Of a stretch of DNA of 64,000 nt, positions 55,821 through 64,000 are shown in pieces (the stretch's first letter is position 1; each line of letters starts with the position of its first letter). The stretch lies in contig JANATF010000001.1 of the NCBI GenBank assembly GCA_029449245.1, positions 4,154,001 to 4,218,000 on the forward strand. Reading direction: 5' to 3'. This DNA is from Mortierella alpina (lineage: Eukaryota; Mortierellomycota; Mortierellomycetes; Mortierellales; Mortierellaceae). The position numbers and the translations under genes are program-made. Under the pieces are notes generated by a model, which had not been told where the DNA came from, searched no databases, and was given only the letters and a program-made list of their open reading frames with translations.

Positions 55821-57566
55821 ACAACAGCAGCAGCAGCAGCAAAACCAGGCATGGCATGATGATTCTCTTTACAACAATGAACCACCACCTATGGACTCTT
55901 ATGGAGCGTCTGATATGCCGAGTCTCTCATTCTCCACGGAGGATCATTCTACCTCGTCTTCCGCCTTCCCAAGCGCAAGTCCCGCAGTACCGAAGGGACT
56001 CTTCCCAGGAGCTGAAGTTAGGCCAGGCGCCGGCGGCTCTGATCCGGATCACGAGTATTTTTTGACCAGCGTTTTGGACATGATAGCGCCAGGGCAAGAG
56101 GACGGCAGTGCTCCGCCAATGGCCCATTACGATTATCTGGGCGAGTTTACGCAACGGCAGCGTGTCACCAAGGGAGGCAACGGCGAGATCCGACGTGCTT
56201 TCTGGCCCGCACGCAAATGCAACGTGGTCTTGAAGAGTCTGATCAGCACCAAGCAAACTCCCGTCAAGATAGCGTCGCTCTTTGATAAAGAGGCAAGTCA
56301 ATTGCCCCTGTTCCTCCGCGTCGTGTGTCAGCCAACAACGCGTCATGTTCCAGATAAGATTCTGACGCGTGCTTGCCGTGCGCCCGCGCCACTATTCCTA
56401 ACTTACCTTTGTGTCCTTGCTCCGATTCCACAAAATAGGTCCAGGTGATGAGGATGTGTGGTAATCACGACAATATCGTCCAGTTCTATGGTGTTGCTAC
56501 CAGACGCGAGGATGATCAGGTCGAGCGCTTTATGGTCATGCACTATTACGAGCATGGCGATCTTGTCAGTCTGCTCGAGAAGCCCAAGAGCCAACATGAT
56601 ACCCCCACATTGACCGACAAGCTGTTTCTCGCCCTCGATATCGCTCTTGGCTTGGAGCACCTGTTCCGATGTGGATTCCACCACGGCGACCTTCACCCCA
56701 AAAACATTCTCATCGACAGTCGGCAAAGCTCATCCTTGCCTCAGGCTCATCGTGGCCTCTGGGGAAGATACCAGGCCCGGCTCACAGACTTTGGCCTTCG
56801 CCGGATTCGCGACAACAAGAATCTGGTCTCGAGTCAGCAGTTTGGCGGTGTTTGGCAGTTTATGGCGCCCGAGCGCATGTACAAGGACCGGCCACGTTAT
56901 AATGTTGCCTGCGACATTTTTGCGTTAGGTGTCATCTACTGGTTCATCATGGCAGGACGATACCCCTTCAGAGATCCTTCAAAATATTTCCCAGGCGCGC
57001 GAGAGGAGAGGATAGAGGACACGCCAGATTGGTATCATGAGGTGTACACGAAAGCGTGGCAGGAGGATCCGAGTCACCGGCAACATGGACTCGAGGAGAT
57101 TAGTCAAGTCTTTCGTGAGCAGCTGGGAATTCCAGCACCTCAAACACAGGGGTCTAGTTCACCCAGAGGATCGCCTACAGCAACCTCCTCTGTGGCGACA
57201 TCGCACCTGCATCCAGAGTCTGCTTATCCTCAGCAACAGCTCTCGTCGTATGGACACTCGGGAGTGAACTCTCCATCCATGTCGACGTTGGATGGGAGTC
57301 ATCCTCAGTATGCGTACCCGTCGGGCAGTGGAACCTTCCAGAGAGGTGGGTCGTCGATGATGAGCCCGACCTTGGTTGCACAAACACCGTATCAGGGTGC
57401 AGGAGCCCCAGGTTCACACATGCCCTCGCCCATTCTCACGGACGCCAGCTCGAGCAGGAACGTTGTGACCAAATCAACAAAACGGTCCAATAATCCCGAC
57501 CATCCGACTAACAAGAAAGTGTCTGTTCCCAATGGCATGCCTAGGCGGCCTGATTACCGTAGATGA
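55201..57566 (+). CDS. Poly-Gln protein kinase, TKL-like with HGD catalytic loop
   Basis: Two exons (55201-56292, 56439-57566; 739 aa). Residues 1-215 are Gln-rich and include 63 consecutive Gln. The kinase domain (about 305-650) has KGGNGEIRRAFWP in place of a canonical Gly loop, VVLKSL with the ATP-binding Lys, HHGDLHPKNIL as catalytic loop (Gly replacing Arg of HRD), DFGLRR, and FMAPERMY with APE. HGD-type TKL-like kinases are abundant in Glomeromycotina and Mortierellomycotina. Asp, Asn and DFG Asp are retained, so activity is plausible. The C-terminus is Ser/Pro/Gln-rich. The intron uses a GC donor (GAG|GCAAGT). Reading the nearby GT instead meets a stop within a few codons. Confidence 0.82.
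55654..55842 (+). repeat. CAG/CAA repeat encoding 63 Gln
   Basis: Uninterrupted Gln codons with mixed CAA and CAG. Shorter Gln runs lie just upstream (55400-55650). Confidence 0.97.
56293..56438 (+). other. GC-AG intron of the poly-Gln kinase gene
   Basis: Starts GCAAGT and ends ATAG. Phase 0 on both sides joins LFDKE to VQVMRMCGNHDNIVQFYG, restoring the alphaC region and the H-x-N-I-V strand of the kinase. Confidence 0.85.
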
Positions 57567-57827
57567 TAGTTTATTGTTTTTTTCATTGATTGCTATTCAC
57601 CCGCTACAGTCGAAATATCATGCTCTGCTTTTCTTTGCATCAGATGTGTGTGCCATGTGTTGAGGGGGGGAGATCTTTCGAAATGGGCGCCAATAGCTGT
57701 TTTGTTTTCTGTAAAAGAAGAACACGCGGTTGATGGAGACGTGTCCATCACGAAGAAACAGAGATATTCCATGATTCACTCTCATATTTTGCTTTTTTTT
57801 CTGCTTTTAAGATGTTTTTATTTCTTG
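57567..57827. terminator. Convergent 3' ends
   Basis: 261 bp between the kinase stop and the stop of the minus-strand gene, T-rich. No coding evidence. Confidence 0.4.
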
Positions 57828-58454
57828 TCATGGCACGACTTCTTTCAGGTCGTCGGCAGTGTGAGGTACTGGTGAAGGTTGCGTTGGATGTGGTTCTGTT
57901 GATGCTTGTTCCTGCTCGCTAAATGTTGGATCTGCCGCTGCTGTGGCTGTGGCTGTGGTTGTCATGGCTGTTGCTCCTGTGCCTGTGCTTGGCATTCCTA
58001 CTGTCCCTGCTGGCTTTTTCCTCGAAGGTGTGGATGCCTTTTGTCGTTGGGGGATGGGTTCTTCTGTCGCAGACAGCAGTGTCGAGATTTGGAACTGGAG
58101 TGTGTAGGCCTCCTGTAGCAAACCCATGAGTACCTCATCGTTGGGCTACGAGAGATAGAGAGAGTGAGAGAGTGAGAGTGAGAGTGAGAGTGAGTGAGTG
58201 AGATAGAGAAGAGGGGCTGGTGACTTGGAGTAGGTTGTAACCCTTGTGGTTTAGTTCAAGAGTCTTCACAGCACTCTTACCTTGGGCTGGTGGTGGGATG
58301 ATTCTATTTCTGAAGGCGATGGACGCAGCTTTCTTGAACTGGCTAGTTGCTTCTGGATGCAGCGTAGGCGGAGCCTGAGGTCGTCTAGGGATCGACACGA
58401 GTCTGCGGCGCGCTGGAGGATCAGCTGGTTGTCGGGGACCGAGTTGCTGTGCAT
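57828..58454 (-). CDS. Small helical protein of unknown function
   Basis: Two exons (58454-58281, 58145-57828; 163 aa) join in phase 0. The first half is predicted helical (NQLILQRAADSCRSLDDLRL ... CIQKQLASS; PNDEVLMGLLQEAYTLQFQI). The second half is Ala/Thr/Pro-rich and disordered. Size and helix pattern are like small subunits of Mediator or tethering complexes, but I see no diagnostic motif. The intron contains a (GAGTGA)n-like GA microsatellite (about 58152-58206). Divergent from AIM41. Confidence 0.6.
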
Positions 58455-58812
58455 GATTAGGAGGGGAACGAATCGGTTTTGTCGGTGAATGGGAAGTGGG
58501 ATGCTGCGAGGGTGTTGCTAGCGGAGGAGACGGATGCAGTCTCGCTATTCCTTGTGTTCCTTGGGTCCGTGGACTTCACCGAGATGTCGCTTGCTGTGCA
58601 AAAGGAGCGTGGATGCACAAAGACGGTGTAGGTGGAGGTCGCGAGGGATTGGAAGGATGACGGTCGAGGCTGCTTTGGCTGGAAGAGACGCGATTCGCAG
58701 TCACTGTCATGGGTGAGTCTGTTTACCTCCGTCTCCGAAGGTTGCTTTTCGTCCTCTTTCTCTCCATTCCACCACCCCCACCCGCTGTCGCTACATCTAC
58801 ACCAACCACATC
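58455..58812. promoter_or_regulatory. Bidirectional promoter between the small protein gene and AIM41
   Basis: 358 bp between opposed ATGs. The AIM41-proximal side is pyrimidine-rich (58740-58812). Confidence 0.5.
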
Positions 58813-59585
58813 ATGTTCAGCCGCACCTTCATCCGCCCATTGACCCACACTCGCCCGTCGGCTTCCTTGTCTAGAGCCTGCCTTTTCTATACCACCGAAG
58901 GTACCGGCTCTTTAGCCTTTCTCCTCTCGCCGTCTTGCCTTGAAGACAGCAAACTCGTAGAGACACCATGACGACCCAGCCGCTGATCGCTTCCTATCTC
59001 CCGCTCTAGCTGCCCCCGCCACCCCTCAGCTGCTCATCCGCATCAAGGCTGATGTCAAGGACGCCATGAGATCCAAGGATAAGGAAAGACTGGCCGTCGT
59101 CAAGGTAACGGCAACCTCACCACATATTTTTTTCCTCTCAGCATGAAATGAATACAAGAAAGACCCTTGTTCACACAGCTGCCCTATCGTCCCACCTTTT
59201 TTCTCAATAGGGCATCTTGAGCGACTTGATCTACCTCGAAAAATCGCCCCAAGCTCCTGCTCAGGTCACCGACTCTGTGATCCAAATCCTTGTTCAAAAG
59301 TCCATCAAGAAGCGTCAGGAATCCGTCGTCTCATTCCAGAGCGCCGGCCGTGCAGATCAGGCAGCACAGGAGCTCAAGGAGATTGACATGCTGAAAGTAT
59401 ACTTGCCTCAAGCCATGACCGAGCAGGAGATTGAAGACGAGGTGCGGAGAGTGATCAAGGAACAAGGAGCCACAGGACCCAAGGATCTGGGCAAGGTCAT
59501 GAAGGAATTGGGAAGCCTCGATCCAGCCAAGGCCCCCAAGAAAACTGTCAGTGAATTGGTCAAGAAGGTGCTAGGATCGCTCTAG
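58813..59585 (+). CDS. AIM41: AIM41-like mitochondrial protein with YqeY/GatB-like domain
   Basis: Three exons (58813-58900, 59010-59104, 59211-59585; 185 aa). Residues 1-35 are a mitochondrial presequence (MFSRTFIRPLTHTRPSASLS). The rest is a YqeY domain: LLIRIKADVKDAMRSKDKER, IQILVQKSIKKRQESV, DMLKVYLPQAMTEQEIEDEV, then LGKVMKELG and a C-terminal helix. YqeY resembles the C-terminal tRNA-binding part of GatB amidotransferase. Yeast Aim41 is mitochondrial with no settled function. The length is normal for the family. Confidence 0.88.
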
Positions 59586-59933
59586 AAACTCCCGACAGGA
59601 ACTAACACATACACACACACACACATACGGACAGCTTGCATTTTTCATCATAAACGGTTCATTCAGGAAAGCCAACGGTGACGGCAAATGAGGACGTGAA
59701 GTGTGTGGATAACACGCTTCTTTTATTGATATCATTGTGGCGTCGAGTGACCTTCCAAAAGGTTCGGAGGGTATAGAATGGGGAGGGTAAGGGACATCTA
59801 AGAGTACAGGATGATATTACATGGGAAGGTGCACAAACGAGTGGGAGAGAAAGAGAGGGAAAGAAAAGAAAAAGGAACAGATATCCGAGCCTAGCTCGAT
59901 AAAAGACGTCAGGATCGTCTTGGTGTCGCCCCT
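59586..59933. terminator. Convergent 3' ends
   Basis: 348 bp between stops, with a CA run near 59611-59625. No gene seen. Confidence 0.4.
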
Positions 59934-60554
59934 CTAAACAAAGGAGCCCCCAAATGGCCCTCCTCCGCCGACGCAAGATCCACCGAAAGAGGGTCCAGGG
60001 AAGGGCACAGCCACAGGCGCGGGGACGGGAACAGGAGCCGGTACAGGCGCAGGGACAGGGAAGGGCTGCGGCACAGGGAAGGGCTTGGGAACCTTGATGA
60101 TAGTCCTACACACACAAATATATATACCATAATCAGGCGTGATGGCCGGTTAAGACGCGTTTCACAACGGTTCAGCAAGTGGCCCCGCAGAACGGTCGAG
60201 CCCCCTTTCATGCGTGGCATCAACTTACGTTCGGCATCTGTGGCAGCAATCATGATCGTCGCAGTCATCATCGTCGCAGTCATCATCGTCATCATCGTCG
60301 TGGTGTCCTCGCTTCACCAGAATGGGGTCCTCGTGACAATAAGAGGCGTCCATGGAAGTGGGACCTTCATCGAGCTCGTCCAAGTCACAATTGCACTCAT
60401 CATACGGGCGTTCTCGCGTCACCATTGTGGAGCCTTCGTACTGGCGAGAGACATCCGTGGGAGTAGGGCAGACTGGAGCTGCATCCAAGGCATTGAAAGT
60501 GAGGGCGGCTAAGAGCGCAACCGTCAAGAGGAGAATCGTCTTGTAAGGAGCCAT
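59934..60554 (-). CDS. Small secreted Asp/His/Cys-rich protein with Pro-Val repeat tail
   Basis: Two exons (60554-60229, 60105-59934; 165 aa). The N-terminus is a clear signal peptide (MAPYKTILLLTVALLAALTF, cleavage probably after NALDA). Then come scattered Cys and a segment of about 25 residues almost wholly Asp, His and Cys (HHDDDDDDDCDDDDCDD), a likely divalent-metal ligand. Exon 2 adds a Pro-rich repeat (PKPFPVPQPFPVPAPVPAPV) and a Gly-rich end with one Cys. It is probably a wall-associated or extracellular protein. No family assigned. The exon border separates the metal-binding-like part from the Pro repeat. Confidence 0.75.
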
Positions 60555-61469
60555 GTCAAATTTTAGTGGTCAGCTTTTTATTTTTTTGATTCCAGTTGCT
60601 GCAGGATTGTAGGCAATGTGTGCGAGTGTTGTGTGTTGTGTGCTGTGCGGCAACGAGCAAGTGAACAAGGAGGGGAAAGAGGCACGTTTTTATACCCTCT
60701 ACCGCCTCGAACCCCCCCCCCCCTGCTCATCAGAATATCCTTTAGTCTCTCACGTCGGCAGCACTCATCGATCGAAGTTGAGCTTGAGCTGGAGAGCTGA
60801 TATCAATAAGCGCGGGAAGGATGAACTCTTTGTTAGATTCCAAGAGGAATCCCATGGCGGTTACACGTTTCCGTGTTGCGGGGATGATGGCTCTAACCAA
60901 GCAGACCCTGATAGACGAGTTTGATCAGTTTACATGAAATGCGTGTAGTAACCAAAAAAATGCGCGTTCATATCTGTATACGATGGCAAGATCAAGCCCA
61001 AGGGAGCGGGGGAACGGGCAGAGACCAGAATACAAGCGCGCAGCCAACAGTCTTTTTGAGAGACGCGAAGGCGCTGCGCTGTGTGCATTTTGGATTCGTA
61101 GACACGAAAAGAAAACCACTCCCACTGACCTGGTCCGCGCCTCCTTTTTGTCTGTGGCACCATCAGCATCTCAGGGTGGGAGTCTCGCATGACGCGCATT
61201 GTCGACTGTTGTATTTAGACCACAGCCGACGTGAAGTGTAGTTGTTCTGTTTGCCCTACTTTTTACGCGGACGTGGATCATCTAAAGTGATGACAGGTAC
61301 CAAAAGCACGCGCGATTCTCGAAGAACAGTGAATCTCCTACTCGGCATAGCAGGATCAGAGCAATTTGAAAGTTCGTGATTTTTTTTTATTGTTTGACAG
61401 AGTAGGAACCGATCAAATTCTGCTACAGGGGTATTCCCTTCATGTTCAGATTAGCGCACTGACGACCGC
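60555..61469. other. Intergenic region between secreted protein and aquaporin genes
   Basis: 915 bp with a C11 run (60714-60724) and the promoter of the secreted-protein gene. No supported ORF. Confidence 0.45.
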
Positions 61470-63106
61470 TTAGTTGTTGAGGGGGCTGGGACCGCTCGAG
61501 TAGACGAGGAAGTCGTAGGTGAAGGCACCGCTAATGGCACCCAAGAAGGGGGCGACGATGGGGACCCAGAAGTACCAGCTCTGGCGAGTGAAGGCGGTAA
61601 GACCCCAGCCAAAGATGGAGGTGAACAGACGAGGAGCCAGATCTCTGGCAGGGTTCAAGCCAAAGCCAGTGAGGTAACCTGTATGTTGCCATGCACACAA
61701 ATGTCGAAATGTCAGAGTCGACCCTTTCGTGAATCTCGAAATGCATTTGGATGGAGGACAGTCAAGAGAGGAAACACTTACCGAAGGAGGTTCCAATGGC
61801 GGTCAAGGCGAGACCAATGACGAGAGGCTGAACATTGCCGGCGGGGGTGTTACCCTTGTCCGAGGTGGAGAGGATGACAAGGAGAAGGAGAGCAGTGCCC
61901 AAGAACTCGGCAAAGAAACCAGCAGTGGTCGAGACGTTCTCGGACTGGAGGCCAGTGACAAAGATGCCGATGGTCTTCTTGGGGTCAGCTGCCTGAAGAG
62001 CAGCGTAGTTGAAGATGTAGACGATGAAGGCACCGGCAAAGGCACCGGCAAACTGGGCAATGGAGTAGACAACAAAGTCGGTCCAGGCCAATCCCCTGAA
62101 GATGACCATTGCCAGCGAGACGGCAGGGTTCAAGTGGGCTCCCTATGTGTTCCATGGAGGCAGAAATAGAATAACAGGACGGTGGGCCAATGGCTGGTTA
62201 AACTAAGCACACTCTTTCCCCCTTAGTTGTGTCCCTCTCCCTTCACTGTGCCGTAACAGACGATGCGCCCATCGCAAGGGATTCGCTTTGATCTCAGCCC
62301 GTCATCGATCTGATCTTGCCCTTGCCCCTTTTTCATCGGTGTACTGTAGGTGGTTGAGAAATGTGGACCTCCCAAGTGCATGCGATATTACGCGTTGTCG
62401 CCGTTCCTCTTTTCGCGTCATGCAGCTGTGATGTCGATATGAATGCTGTCCAATTTATGCACTGTGAATGAAAAAAGTCGTGGGGAGAAGGGGCGAAAGG
62501 AAAGACGCATTCTATCACCTCCCCACGTTTTTTTTCGTTCGAGCTTGTCCTGTTCACCATGGCCAGAAACGCAATCTTTGCATCCGCTTTTCGCGCCCTC
62601 GCACAGAAACTTCTGGACATTCTTCCGCGTACGCTGCAGCAAAATGGCATGGACTTACTGAGACACCACCAGCGACATAGATACCAAAGGTCAAGCCAAG
62701 ACCCCATCCGAGGGACATGGTGAACCACGAGTTGTGCTCCGAAAAGACCAGCTGGGCGATAGCACCCGAGCCGAAGGCGACAAGGATGGCAGTTCCCAAG
62801 AACTCTGCAAACGCCTTTCTGAACTATTTTTGGTGGCAGGATGAACGGAAAAGGTTAAACATGAAAGCAAGAAAAAGAGAGGCACTTTTGCCTTGCTCAT
62901 CGACAGAATGGAGCTACAAGGGCTGAGGCAAACGGCTGTGGACAGTCAGCAGGATGGGGTGGGGACAGGGCGGAGGGTCGTACCTTGTGGCGGATGCCAG
63001 CCCACTTGCTGCGAGCCTCGTAGTGGGCGTGGGCAGCACCGCGCTCGGCGCGCTCGATGAGAGGGTCAGTCTCGGAGTGGTGGTGGAGATGGGGCAGGTG
63101 GGGCAT
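61470..63106 (-). CDS. Aquaglyceroporin (MIP family, glycerol facilitator type)
   Basis: Four exons (63106-62984, 62823-62659, 62142-61782, 61678-61470; 285 aa). A His-rich N-terminus (MPHLPHLHHHSETDPL) precedes six membrane helices. The two NPA boxes are GAHLNPAVSLA and GFGLNPARDLAPR. NPARD, with Asp after Arg in the second box, marks glycerol-transporting members. The 516-bp intron between exons 2 and 3, just before the first NPA box, is the longest in the window. Function is water/glycerol passage across the plasma membrane, relevant to osmotic balance. The specificity is inferred from the NPARD motif. Confidence 0.93.
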
Positions 63107-64000
63107 GGTGTGTGTGAGGGTGTGGATGGAGCGAGGCGATGTTGGTGAGGAGAAGGAGAGGAGAAGAAGGGAAGAGGAGAGAAGGGAAGAGGAGAGAAGG
63201 GAAAGAAAAAAAAAAGAAGAGGAAAAAGGCTCACGGACAGAGACTATTGAGCAGGCGCCACAGTGTATCACAGTGCATGCACTGGACAATACATACATAG
63301 CCTTTTTTTTTTTTTACCTTTCCTTCGTTCGTTTCTGTCCTTCATCTGCTGCAGGCTTGCAGGTTGCGCACAAGCAACGGCTAACAAGCGCTGTCTCTCT
63401 CCTGCACAACAGTATCATCGCGCCCTCCTTCCCCCCCCCTGGAAAAGTCTCAGACGATACGTTGAGCATGACCTTGACCATCCACGACGCGGGTTTCCAT
63501 TGCAGACCGTCGGAGAGATGGCGCGATGCGAATATTCACTTGGCGAGATGGGCTTCGTCATGGTACAGCGGAGGAGGCGAAGTGTACCTCAGAAAAAGGT
63601 ACGGAGCGTGTGTTTTGTGTTGACAGCTGTTGAGAGCAACTTCCGTTCCAATGGTCCAGAACAGAAACCGCCATATGGGAAAAAGAGGTAAGATTGAAAA
63701 ATAAAAGATGGGGGCTCTTTGTCTTCCCGCTCGGCAGGGCTTAGATAAACACACCAGAGCAACCGTGAGCACTCTTTTCCGCGGGAAACAGCATCATTTG
63801 CAGCAGTAGACACTTGAGCTGGACATGGCGCGACGCGTTGATCGCTTTACGAGGAGTGTTATGTGGTCGACTGGACGAGAGACCATGCATGCATTTACTT
63901 TTTAATTCTCCTCCTCCTCGCTCAAAAAACATGGGGTATATGTATGCGCCGCCTCAAAGATGTGCCTTGAGCTCAGCTGCTGGCTGTGTCTGGCGATCCA
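63107..64000. other. Aquaporin upstream region to the window edge
   Basis: GA/GGAAGA-rich repeat (63150-63220) directly upstream of the aquaporin start, then T11 (about 63304-63315). Several frames of 60-190 codons occur but none has coding character. No gene supported up to base 64000. Confidence 0.45.

Noticed and set aside
55301-55888. Poly-Val/Ala and poly-Leu frames opposite the poly-Gln tract
   Set aside because: They are mirror frames of the CAA/CAG repeat with no independent signal.

Overview
The window is nuclear DNA from an intron-rich filamentous fungus. Most genes are split by short GT-AG introns (about 60-150 bp) with TAG or CAG acceptors, and many run in divergent pairs that share about 260-480 bp of promoter. 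The gene set is fungal: a septation-initiation kinase, COX20, ALR-type CorA, Pho89-type phosphate permease and AIM41. PEN-2, LRR proteins, HGD-type kinases and Asn/Gln-rich tracts point to an early-diverging lineage. Mucoromycota, perhaps Mortierellomycotina, is my inference from gene content and is not proven.

Layout. 1-328: 3' end of an unidentified gene (+). 1043-8053: large SepH/Cdc7-type kinase (-), 15 exons. 8054-10328: low-complexity intergenic DNA. 10329-11116: COX20 (-), divergent from a USP36-like deubiquitinase (11599-14619, +). 14883-16217: LRR protein (-). 17137-20274: ABCD4-like half transporter (+). 21153-23955: three-finger C2H2 factor (+). 24033-28046: accessory-looking stretch with a GPI-tailed ORF, a 1.4-kb minisatellite of mixed 21/22-bp units and uncertain coding fragments. 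28047-28967: Elf1 (-). 29987-30837: a GBBH-N (DUF971) protein with no dioxygenase domain (-). 31233-31634: PEN-2 (-), divergent from a WW-domain protein (31941-33148, +). 33309-35145: R3HCC1L-like (-), divergent from a TLS1/C9orf78 splicing factor (35454-36953, +). 37145-38510: ADP/ATP carrier (-), divergent from a coiled-coil protein (38773-42911, +). 43148-44821: PiT phosphate transporter (-). 46628-49652: CorA Mg2+ transporter (-), divergent from ribosomal protein eL22 (50322-50925, +). 52479-53948: SRA1-domain protein (+). 55201-57566: kinase with a 63-Gln tract (+). 57828-58454: unidentified small protein (-), divergent from AIM41 (58813-59585, +). 59934-60554: small secreted Asp/Pro-rich protein (-). 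61470-63106: aquaglyceroporin (-).

The genes are a housekeeping mixture: mitochondrial ATP exchange and COX assembly, ion, phosphate and glycerol transport, transcription elongation, splicing, ribosome and cytokinesis. I see no operon-like pathway cluster, tRNA, rRNA, CRISPR or recognisable transposon. Exon coordinates were derived by reading splice sites by eye. For each multi-exon gene placed with confidence, the phases and total length close on a whole number of codons.
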